Below are positions 55,384 through 64,000 of a stretch of 64,000 bases of DNA, piece after piece. Numbering within the stretch: the stretch's first letter is position 1; each line of letters begins with the position of its first letter. Origin of the DNA: Nectonema munidae (Eukaryota > Nematomorpha > Nectonematoida > Nectonematidae); assembly GCA_030549495.1 (NCBI GenBank), contig JAUIRK010001043.1, positions 434,001 through 498,000 of the forward strand, written 5' to 3'. The notes under the pieces were generated by a model that saw only the letters and a list, made by a program, of their open reading frames with translations, searched no databases and had not been told where the DNA came from. A program made the position numbers and the translations under genes.

Positions 55384-57043
55384 ATGTCGAATAACAAAAT
55401 ACTCAAAAGAATGAGAAGAGGAAAACACTTTCTTTGGACATGAAATTAGACATTATTAAAAGATATAAGCAGGGAGAAAGCAAAGCAAAATTAACCCATT
55501 AACGACCAGAATAATCAGACGATATCTAATGTAAAGCAGAAGATTTGTATTAAAAAGTATTAATAAAAGCAGACAATTTTATTTTTGTAAAGTCGACATA
55601 TGTCGACAGGTCGATAACCGGTTAAGTGAGCATTTTTTCTTGGTGAATCAACTATTAGAGGCATTTTGAATAGAGCAGGCGAGTACCAAGATTTAGGTTT
55701 ATCTCTATCTGCGTCTTCAAGTACGCAATGCATACAAAACCGAAGTCAAATCATGATACAGATGGAAGATCTTTTGGCAAATTGGATAGAAGATTGCAAT
55801 CAGAAGAGGATACCTATTGCTACTAATAATATCAAATTAAAGGCTCTCTTCCTTTTTTCAGGGTTAAAAGAAACTAAATTTCAAGACGAGACTTCTGCCT
55901 TTATGACAAATAAAGGTTGGTTTGAAAGATTCAAGAAAGAGAGGAATTAGATAAAAATAATTATGATTATCGACATATTTTTAACGTAGGCGAGACAGCA
56001 TTATATTGGAAAAATGCCCTCAAAAACTTTCTTGGCTAAGAATGAAGCATCACAACCTGGACATAAGGTCTCAAAAGAGCGCATTACACTTCTTCTTGGA
56101 GGGAACGCCGAAGGGCATTTTAAATTAGAGCCGCTCTTGCGTAATGAAACGCAAAATGCAAGGGCGTTAAAAGGGAGCAACAAAAACCGTTATTTGGCGA
56201 GCTAATAAAAAAGGGGATGGGTCACCGCTTCATTATTTGAAGATTGCTTCAAATCCTATTTTTGTCCTGTAGTCGAATCCTATTGCAAGAGAAATCATTT
56301 GGATTTTAAAGTTTTACTGCTCCTAGATAATGCACCTGGCCACCCTCGATCGCTTGATAACTTATCCGATAAAGTAAAAGTCGTATTTTTGTCCCCTAAC
56401 ACTACATCGTTACTACAGCCCATGGGATCAGGGAATAATTTATACCTTCAAGTATATAAGAAGAGTTTTTTCGCGTGCAATTGACGCTACAACTGGCGAA
56501 GACGCGATTTTACTTAAAGAATTTTAACCACGCAGTTGAAAATATTTCTCTTTCATGGAAAGAAGTAACACATAAATGGATGAACGGGTGCTGGAAAAAG
56601 CTTTTACCAGAATGGTCCAATTGATTTTCCTGGCTTCAAAACTCCAGTTAAAAATATAATTGAAGAGACTGCTTTGATTGGAAAAGGATTTAGGTTTCGA
56701 AAATGTAGATGAAGAAAACATTCAAGAATTATTATTGGACTCCCATGCAGCTGATATGGACGATGTTTCTCTTATAGAACTTGAACAACAACAAGCTTTG
56801 CAAGAAAAGGGCGAAGACGATTGTGAAGAAGTCAAAGAAATAACAATAAAAGAACTTGAAGATCTTTTTCACGATTTTGAAAAAGTAAAAAAGAGGTTAA
56901 TGGATATGGACTTTGACGTAAATCGAAGCATGAAAGTTGGCCGTGGCCTGGAAGATCAACTTCCCTGCTATCGCAAAATTTCTGGTGAAAAGAAACAAAA
57001 ACACGTGCAATTAACTCTTAACAAGTTTTTTTACAAAAAATAG
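55384..57043 (+). pseudogene. Tigger transposase (TIGD1-like), degraded
   Basis: In order: MSNNKILKRMRRGKHFLW-like start, the MITE, LGESTIRGILNRAGEY (helix-turn-helix end), MEDLLANWIEDCNQKRIPIA (second DNA-binding motif), KGWFERFKK, ERITLLLGGNAEGHFKLEPL, LDFKVLLLLDNAPGHPRSLD (second Asp) and VVFLSPNTTSLLQPMGSGNN. The C terminus is an acidic Glu-rich stretch and QLTLNKFFYKK. At least five shifts or stops split it. Related to but clearly different from the minus-strand Tigger at 20-22 kb. Confidence 0.85.
55495..55621. mobile_element. piggyBac-type MITE, family B, best copy
   Basis: 127 bp between TTAA at 55491-55494 and TTAA at 55622-55625. Starts CCCATTAACGACCAGAATAA and ends AGGTCGATAACCGG. 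Contains the near-palindrome GTCGACATATGTCGAC (perfect, 16 bp) at 55592-55607. Confidence 0.9.
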
Positions 57044-57200
57044 ATAAGTTCTAAATTTCGGTGCTCATAAATATATTTATCCTTTTAAAAAGTTTTTGGA
57101 CAAATTTTTGAGGATTAATTGAATTTTTTCTCATTAATTGTAGTAGTCAATTTATGCGGGGATATCACGGGATTAATTTACCGCATAATGCGAGTGATAG

Positions 57201-57790
57201 GTGTACATTAGTTTAACAATATAATCAATTTCATTACAATTACAAGCATTTTCGAAAATAACTCTATCTATGATTTTCAAATTGTCTTGTCGTATTTTTA
57301 AAAAAATTTATCTAAACTTTTTTAAGCAAAATCTTTATTTTTATTTTTATTCATAAAAAATGGAAATGAGGTATAAAAAGGTATAATGCCTGTATCACCC
57401 AAAATCGGCCCAGACGATTCAGCGTATTTTTTTCAAAGAATTTTTCAGACTCATATGTTGTGAAGGAGAGTTTTTATTCATTTTTGTATTTTTATTCATT
57501 ATTCATTTACTTATCACAGTTTGAATGCTTTCATTATATCTATTTTTTGTCATTTGATTAGTTCTCTCTACTACCTCCTCTGATGACCAAATCTTTCTTT
57601 TCCAAAGAATGTGTATCCTTACTACATTACATCTATAATCTCACATTTTAGCGTGGTGTACAATCAATTGTTGTATCTATATACTCATTGTTGTCTCTAT
57701 ATGCTCATTTTATATCTATTTATCTCTGCTTTTTAAATTTTATTTTATCCCTATTTCTAAAGATTAATACTCGATAATATTAGGTTAATA
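57201..57790 (+). other. SMIM14 intron 3, middle part
   Basis: AT-rich, no gene. Repeats of TATATCTATT- and TGCTCATT-like words near 57660-57720. Confidence 0.4.
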
Positions 57791-57881
57791 TTTTTTTTAG
57801 AACATTATTGAAAATATAACATCAAAAACATGCTTTTATAACGAGGTTTTTTTTTAGGTTGGCATGAATTAGTCACTCCCT
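57790..57881 (+). mobile_element. Solo end of a Mutator-like element
   Basis: TAGGTTGGCATGAATTAGTC followed by ACTCCCT matches the last 26 bases of the right inverted repeat at 10924 (GAGGTTGGCACAAATTAGTC) at roughly four of five positions. Only one end is seen. It implies further members of the Mutator-like family in this genome. Confidence 0.5.
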
Positions 57882-58078
57882 CTAAAGAATTATTTTAAAT
57901 ATTTTTTTTTCCAAAATCAACAAAAAATTTTCGAGAGATAATAATAATAAGCCAAATTGTATTTCTTGGCTATTTACGCTTTTGCCAATAGTTCACTATT
58001 GTGTGTTTATCTGTTATTCATGTGCATTTTGATCGTTTTTAAAGATTTAATCAACTTATCTTTTAATATTTGTTTTAG

Positions 58079-58120
58079 GACTTTAATCCTGATTTCTCTC
58101 CTCCGCCCACCTTAAATTGA
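58079..58120 (+). CDS. SMIM14: SMIM14 homologue, exon 4 (C terminus)
   Basis: Acceptor TATTTGTTTTAG; reads DFNPDFSPPPTLN and a TGA stop at 58118-58120. The proline-rich end parallels the vertebrate SMIM14 end (DPPAPPVD). Phase 0 agrees with the chosen end of exon 3. The complete product would be 108 residues, against 99 in human. Confidence 0.75.
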   Translation, partial: DFNPDFSPPPTLN

Positions 58121-58293
58121 CTTTTCTCCAGCGTGATCCTACAAAGATGATTCGTTTCCAAGATTTCACTGATTCATAGTTTTATGCTAAAAATTAGCTT
58201 TTCTATATTGATTTTGCATTTGTTTCGAATATTTAAAAATTCTCTCTTACATCTAATATTTTAATACACATGTTATATATAAAATTTACTAAA

Positions 58294-58299
58294 AATAAA
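58294..58299 (+). promoter_or_regulatory. Candidate polyadenylation signal of SMIM14
   Basis: AATAAA about 175 bases after the stop codon in a T-rich context. Motif and position only. Confidence 0.4.
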
Positions 58300-58479
58300 A
58301 TTTTATTTATTTTTTATTCGTCCAATAGATGGAAGAACAAACTTTGAGCCTCGTTTCGTATAGCTAGAAGATTCAGACAAGAATCCTAGATGACTCGATA
58401 TGTAGATCTTAGATAACATTAACTTTAAGTTTTCGCTATTTCTTTACAATTATGTCAAAGTCAAAGAAACAGTAACATT

Positions 58480-58790
58480 ATCTGCACTTGGAGTTAGATC
58501 ATTGAATTCTCACGAAATTTTTGAAACGTGTGAAGCTTGAACGATTCCGCAGGCTTAAGATGAATGAAACTTTCCGAGCTACATGAATCAAGAATAGCCG
58601 AAACTGTACACTTGTTGAGAGTCAATTGGATACTTGAACTTCCTAAAGATAGAGGAACGGAGGATACCGCAAAGTATGTGTTTCTGACATAAGCCACAAT
58701 ATTCGAGGTTGTCTACTTTGCACATGTGTCATGCAAGCTTATTCGAATTTCGCATTCCTAAGCTCATAGACTTTTGGTCTAATAAATGTA
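58480..58790 (-). mobile_element. LTR-retroelement fossil, gag-pol junction region
   Basis: A minus-strand stretch with a Cys/His-rich piece followed by text like an aspartic protease start (SAILDS, SSESFIH). It resembles the nucleocapsid-protease junction of Gypsy-type LTR elements. It is a short, broken, old fragment; no terminal repeats were recognised. Confidence 0.42.
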
Positions 58791-58799
58791 TCAGAACAG

Positions 58800-59489
58800 T
58801 GTTTATTCAATTCTTCTGGAGATAAAACAGAGAAAATTTTTGAGTCTTTTGCCAGTTTAAATTTCCCTTCGAGGCATTGAAACTTGAATCAGCATCTAGT
58901 GTTTCGGGTTTTAATAAAAGATCTATTCCATAAATTTTGTTAAAACAAATGGATGCTAAATTTTTAACAAAATTGTTTCTTATTCTAAAACACAAGATTA
59001 GATTTACCTACTAGTCGATTATATAACAGGTTGTAGCAATAAGATTGGAATGAAAAATATAGCATGGACAAAAGTAAAAAAAAATATAAAACGAAACTAC
59101 AGAGTTAACTAAAATTATAAAATATTTATTAAATTAGTTTTGAGGTTCGCGTGTGTCTTTCAAGTTAATGGACAAAAGCTATCCTACATTCCTGGACGTG
59201 CTAGATTAAGAAGAAAGTTCAAAAAGTGCACCAAACGGGACGATTACTAGAAATTTTTTTTATAAAAATTCTATTATAAATCCTAAAGGCGAAACTTGAA
59301 GTTCTGTGTGTGTGCAGGAAACCATATAGATAGGAAGTAAGCCGAAGAAAATGGGCAGAGACTGCAAATTGTTCTACACTGGAGCAAAACAGAAACCGTG
59401 TATGAATAATATTATCGAAGTGCCTGAAGAAATCTTGACAGAAATATGACCTTAACCCTATTACTGCTGGGTTAAATTTGTTCGCTCAA
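58800..59489 (+). other. Stretch without recognised genes
   Basis: May contain further parts of the retroelement fossil, too decayed to call. Otherwise nothing recognised. Confidence 0.35.
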
Positions 59490-60265
59490 GTGCTGGTTAT
59501 CAAAATCAATCAAATCTGTTAAAAATTGATCTATATTTGACAGCACATCTCAACAAAGAACTTTTTATTTAATTATATTAAGTTTTTTACACATATATAA
59601 CTCTTTTTAAGTATGCCGAATTCACTGTTAATATTCATTTTTATCAATCAAACGTGTCAAAAAATTGATTTATATTTGACAGCTTATCTCAAAAAACACA
59701 CTTGATATCTAAATAATTATATAAAGTTTTTTATACATATATACTAATTTTCAAGTAAACTGAATTTAGTGATGATATTCATTTTTATCAAAAAATTGAT
59801 TTATATATGACAGCTCATCTCAAAAAGAAACTTTTTATCTAAGTAATTATATAAACATTTTTACACATTTATACCGATTTTCAAGCATGCTGAATTCAGT
59901 GGTGATATTAATTTTTTTTATGAAAATCAATCAAACCTGTCAAAAAATTGATTTATCTCAAAAAAACCTTTTATCGAAATTATATACCCATTCATGTATT
60001 CTGTGTTTACAGATGATATTCCTTTTTTATAAAAAACAGCCAAAACTGACAAAAAAATAATTTAAATATAACAGCCCATTTTAACCCATTTAAGACCAAG
60101 CAAAGCAGACGATATCTAAAAAAAACGCAGACGATTTATATTCAAAGTCATTGAAAAAAGCAGACGAAGATGAAATTACTTATGTTCCAAAATAGGAACA
60201 TTGGTCGTAAATGGGTTAAAATTAAAATTTTCATACATATATGCCCATTTTTCGCTTGACAGACA
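59490..60265 (+). repeat. Tandem array, unit about 140 bp, about five copies
   Basis: Units marked by AAAAATTGATTTATATTTGA with CAGC, then CATCTCAAAAA, TTTTTACACATATATA and TTTTCAAG-like words. They start near 59497, 59644, 59788, 59928 and 60038. The fifth unit is split by the piggyBac MITE at 60085-60215 and resumes after it (TTCATACATATATGCCCATT). Confidence 0.78.
60085..60215. mobile_element. piggyBac-type MITE, family A, copy 2
   Basis: 131 bp between TTAA at 60081-60084 and 60216-60219. Almost identical to 19980-20109 (a few differences), so the family moved recently. Inserted in the tandem array. Confidence 0.92.
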
Positions 60266-60840
60266 TATTTTTCCTAACGCCATTTACGGACTCGGTCTAT
60301 ATAGAGTTCATAATATCAAAAAGGAATTTTGGGCTGGAAACATTGATTTTAGCAAAATAACAGATAAAGGTTTTAATTTATCAATAGATTAACCATCTAA
60401 GTTTATAAAAATGTTTTATGAATATTATCTCAGTATAGTTTTCTTCTACGAATTAGGTCAAACGACAATGTTTGCTTGCTCATCATAAGTTGTGTTTCAT
60501 TCAACCTTACCCACAATTTATTCTATGTGAGTTACCAACGCGTTATTCAGATCATAGCCGGGACAACACTGCAACAGCAGATATATAGATTTATTGTCAA
60601 CGTTTGCATGCGTTATCAGTTGTGTTTCATCCATTACCACAATTTATTGATTGTATTTGATAATATAGTATCTTTGATTGGAGCATAAGAAGATTTTTGG
60701 TGTGAGATTTGTGGAAATACGAAACACATCAATGTTTATTTTCATTGATACGTCACAGAATACTGATTTATCACAAACATAATTCTTTCTATTTGTAAAC
60801 GTGTTGAATATTATCTTCCATAAGTTGTGAGTCTTTCCTC
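60266..60840 (+). other. Stretch with a duplicated segment
   Basis: AGTTGTGTTTCATTCAACC with CCCACAATTTATT near 60487 recurs as AGTTGTGTTTCATCCATTAC with CACAATTTATT near 60620, a period of about 133 bases. No gene recognised. Confidence 0.4.
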
Positions 60841-60844
60841 AACT

Positions 60845-61424
60845 ATGTCTTCATCCGATTTTTCTGAAAGTTCTGAAGAAAGTTCTTCAGGCTAAGAATC
60901 TTCTACTTTTTAATCTTCTTCAAGTTTTTCCTGTGAAATTGATGAGAACTTGACTGCTCCTGACGTGACAGAATTTTCATGGAAACCTAGTCTGAGTGAT
61001 ACGGGCAAAAGAGAAAGACTCAATATTAGAAATGTTTATAACAGGCCTCCTGGACCTAAAGGTGTTGCGAAAAATATGAGAGATGTTTTTTCTATTTTCA
61101 AATTGTTTTTTGATGTGGAGTTGATTAACTATTTCTACTCAATGACGAAGAATAAAATGGTTTCGAATTATGGGTAAGAGTATTTTTTTGTTTTACATTT
61201 ATTCTTAGTTTACTTTTTTAGAATGAGGCATCCTAAACACTTGCATGTGTACCATTGCTACAAAAAATTTACGGTTGCCCTTCTTGCATATTTTCACTCT
61301 CTACTTATCATAGGGCAAGTTGGAGACCAAGAAATGAAAGTTTCTGATTTATTTTCTTATAATCGTACACTTTGTGTACAAATAAATGCGTTCCCAAAAA
61401 CGTATGCTTCTAAAAAATTTTGAT
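60845..61424 (+). pseudogene. piggyBac transposase N-terminal gene fragment
   Basis: Starts MSSSDFSESSEESSSG, an acidic Ser-rich start usual for piggyBac proteins, with two in-frame stops near 60892 and 60917. It continues FSWKPSLSDTGKRERLNIRN, PPGPKGVAKNMRDVFSIFKL and FFDVELINYFYSMTKNKM. A 48-bp segment at 61174-61221 has GTAAGA at its start and TTTTTTAG at its end. Removing it joins SNYG in frame to MRHPKHLHVYHCYKKFTVAL and FSYNRTLCVQINAFPKTYAS. This covers the piggyBac N-terminal domain only; the catalytic core is absent. A domesticated or recently truncated copy are both possible. Confidence 0.62.
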
Positions 61425-61696
61425 GTATGAATAGAGCACACCATATATTTTATTATACCAACATCTGTTCCTGATTTTGATAGTGAGATTTAATCATTGC
61501 ATATGTATAATATATTTTTGTTCTTAAGAGTATTTTAAACGTCCTATACTAGCTACTTTTACCTTGACTTGATTTTGTTATATACTATTTTGTATTTATA
61601 TTTTATTTTTAATATTTACATTTTACATATAGATATATTTATTTTTTGTATTTTGATTTAATATATTTCGTTTTATTTCTTTCTTTTTTATATTAC
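61425..61696 (+). other. T-rich spacer
   Basis: Low-complexity TATTTTTATTT-like sequence; no gene. Confidence 0.5.
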
Positions 61697-61802
61697 GGTT
61701 CAGGGCAATTCAGCCTAAGGCAATTTAGCCTTTAGATAATACGTTTTCAAGGCATTAATATTAATATATTTAGAGGCCAAATTGTCCTGGGCTGAATTGA
61801 CC
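61697..61802. mobile_element. Small inverted-repeat element
   Basis: 106 bp. GGTTCAGGGCAATTCAGCC at the left; GGTCAATTCAGCCCAGGAC at the right, read in reverse. The built-up words (GGCAATTCAGCC, GGCAATTTAGCC) recall the logic of the elements at 47934 and 49331. No clear target duplication. Confidence 0.5.
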
Positions 61803-63035
61803 TACTTCTGTCTATTATATTAGAAAACAGGAAAGACGGGAAAGGATTAGTATAGGAAGATGTGAGTGCAAGAGATAAATGGGGAAGCTTAGTAAAGTTG
61901 ATCGTACGCAATATGCTCGAGATAGAGAGAGGTATGCAAAAAACGTACACGTGAAGGAGGGAGAGTCTAAAAATAGCCAATTTTATGCTAACTTACTTTT
62001 TACATGGCCCTTTGGTTTAAGATAATTTTTTTTGATTGTTTTTAGAAGTAATTTGCTCAAGTTTTTTTCTATTTTAAAACTTTCTTTTCCAATCAAATTG
62101 TATATGTCCGAGGATCCTCGTACGATAATACCATTATTTGTTACTTTATGGAAAGCTTGGACAGGCTTTGTAAGTTCTTCACCTTAGACAATATATATAT
62201 TTAATTAGCCTTTAGTTTAATTTTTTTATAAATTTTACACTATCAAACATCGAGTTTATTATGAAGTTTTCATGTGTTCTTTAGAAACCTTTTTTGATTT
62301 TCTGAATAAATAGTTTTATTTTGCATACATTTTAAATAAAAATTATTTTAACACAATTTCGATTTTCGTTACCTCTGTCCTAATCCAGGTAGGAAGAAGG
62401 CAGATTTTTTTAATATTTTAAAATTTTTGTTCAGTTTATTAATCTTTATAAAATTTCATTAAAAATAATTCCTTTATAGTCTTCAAAGATTAGATTATAG
62501 TTATGATAAGGGCGTTAATGCTAGGATGGGGAAGGAGAGAATGGAAATAAAGAATAAAGAGCTAAAAGTTTGTCAGACTCAAATTATTAAGGGGGAAGGT
62601 ACGCGAAAAGAGTTTACGGGTGCGGTTGCCCGTTAACCCCTGAATATGCGATACTGTTCTAATCATGGGATTTTTTTATAATTTGTTAAACTTTAAAGTA
62701 TACTTATTTTTACAGTTATTCACTCATCTTTTTGAGGTTATTTTTTTTTAGTCAAAGTACACACCAAATATAAGATATGTGCAGTACATTTCCCCAAGGT
62801 AAACTTTTCAAACATTATAATATTTTATGTCTTATGCATCAGCTCCTTTTTATTGTTTTGTTAGTGTAGGCGGCAGAGGGAATGTTATTCTGCCTGAAAA
62901 CTAAAATAACTTTAAAAAATTTAAGTCTTACTTTTCATTTTTTGAACGAAGTTCTATATACGTATATAAAAATGCATAGCTAATTAAATTTACAAACTAA
63001 TTTGAATTATAGCTAAGGCGAAGTCGGTGCACATT
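61803..63035 (+). other. Stretch without recognised genes
   Basis: AT-rich with a short purine-rich patch at 62510-62620. Nothing supported. Confidence 0.4.
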
Positions 63036-63039
63036 TTTG

Positions 63040-63385
63040 TTGTAAAGAAATTTTAAAAATAATTGAAAAACACTTTATTAACTCGACTTTACAATTGATA
63101 GAAATAATCAACATTTCGATCTTTGCGGACTTTCTCAAGATTCTAAACACAAATGGTAGTATTTTCACTTTTACTATTTCGTTCCCACTCTCCTCATTAT
63201 GTAAGTATTTTAAACATGTAACCACACACTTCCAACCACATGTGACATCTATATCTCCACACGTCTATCTATTTTGACTTGATGTTAAAAAATTTTTGTG
63301 TTTAGAATCTTGAGAAAGACGGCAAAGTCATTTTTGACACTTTTTAGATAAAGTGTTTTTCAAGTATTTTTAAAATTTCTTTAAT
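63040..63385. repeat. Hairpin-type inverted repeat, arms about 110 bp
   Basis: The left arm (AAAGAAATTTTAAAAATAAT, TTGAAAAACACTTTAT, CTTTCTCAAGATTCTAAACA; 63044-63152) pairs with 63280-63385 in reverse, with a few indels, around a spacer of about 125 bp. Probably a foldback-type MITE. No target duplication was assigned. Confidence 0.7.
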
Positions 63386-63389
63386 TTAA

Positions 63390-64000
63390 CTTTATAATAC
63401 AACTAATTAAATTCGTTTCCTAATATAAAATTATAAATATATCTTTTTTCCTAAGTTATATCTTTAGAATAATATAACTTAATCTTTAGGCCAATTTCTT
63501 TCAGTTGAGGGACCGCTTAAAAATGCTCTGATATGCTGGGCTCGCATCGACCATTTTGTGAACAACTTTTTCTCCTTGAGTGTTTCGATTTCGCACCATA
63601 AAATATATTGTTGTACATCGAATATAAAAAAAGAAAATTTCAAACAAAAAAATACAAAGGCAAAAGTCTTGAAAGCTTTGTTTTATGTCAGTTTGTTAGG
63701 AAGAACTTTGTACCATTTTCATGGAGAAGGCCTTGGTTCTCTAGCCAAGGCTAGGTATTCTAGACCTTGGTTTATCAGAGCCAATTATCTGGGAGATTTT
63801 CTTATAAGTTGTCATATGTTTTATGAATCTAAGAAGTAGATTACCATCAGTAATGTCTTTTAATTCATGATCGTCTGATTTAATAAACTATTGTATTTTA
63901 TTTTGCCGTAATTTGGAAAAAACAGCTTCGCTTCCCACTCAACTGCCTGACCATATTTTCAAAAAAAATTTAAATCTTATCTAAAACTCTTGACGCTAAC
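63390..64000 (+). other. End of window
   Basis: A 93-residue open frame at 63558-63839 resembles no family I know. A small imperfect inverted repeat (CCTTGG words) lies near 63728-63770. Nothing further supported. Confidence 0.35.

Larger units (their letters stand above)
55176..57200 (+). mobile_element. Tigger element in SMIM14 intron 3
   Basis: The left end near ATCCCTCTCGTTATGTGG and the right end near CCGCATAATGCGAGTGAT, in reverse, are decayed Tigger-type termini. A dead transposase on + fills the middle. A family B piggyBac MITE at 55495-55621 is inserted in the transposase. Exact ends are uncertain by a few bases. Confidence 0.68.

Noticed and set aside
63558-63839. 93-residue open frame near the window end
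   Set aside because: No similarity that I recognise; a frame of this length can arise by chance.
1-64000. CRISPR arrays, bacterial operons or ribosomal RNA genes
   Set aside because: None seen. Intron-containing animal genes and eukaryotic transposons show this is nuclear animal DNA.

Overview
This window is AT-rich nuclear DNA from an animal, most likely an invertebrate. The evidence is intron-containing genes with animal-type products and a dense load of hAT, piggyBac, Tigger/pogo and Mutator-like DNA transposons, LINEs and tRNA-derived SINEs. A crustacean or other arthropod would fit, but nothing here fixes the species. All calls come from reading the sequence by eye; no searches were run.

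Two host genes can be assembled. (1) A pyruvate dehydrogenase phosphatase catalytic subunit (PP2C fold) has four coding exons on + at 27590-27982, 30719-30984, 34835-35058 and 37374-37790. The splice phases agree and give 432 residues; the 5' exon or exons with the mitochondrial presequence were not found. (2) SMIM14, a small single-pass membrane protein, has four tiny exons on + at 45324-45389, 52516-52564, 54412-54581 and 58079-58120 (108 residues). Its 7.1-kb first intron holds most of a transposase-like gene.

Everything else recognisable is mobile DNA. Bases 1-3939 are a LINE with an open 1245-residue ORF2 (endonuclease, reverse transcriptase, RNase H, zinc motif). A complete 6985-bp Mutator-like element (3940-10924) with about 280-bp terminal inverted repeats and a 10-bp target duplication is inserted at the end of the LINE tail. 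It carries a PHD finger-OTU protease gene as well as a transposase, and is itself invaded by a SINE whose 3' tail matches the LINE tail. From 11 to 19 kb there are a truncated LINE copy, hAT-type MITEs, a decayed second LINE and a satellite-like array. A hAT element (19386-24322) contains a dead Tigger, a dead piggyBac and piggyBac MITEs. More decayed piggyBac, hAT, SINE and MITE copies lie in and around the phosphatase gene (24-43 kb).

From 45 to 58 kb the SMIM14 introns hold a minus-strand DDE-transposase-like gene split by a 3814-bp element with perfect 8-bp target duplications. That element in turn contains two inverted copies of an element built from 42-bp minisatellite units and two further MITEs. 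A second Tigger copy (about 55.2-57.2 kb) follows. From 58 to 64 kb there are an LTR-retroelement fossil, a 140-bp tandem array, a piggyBac N-terminal gene fragment with a possible 48-bp intron, and a hairpin-type repeat.
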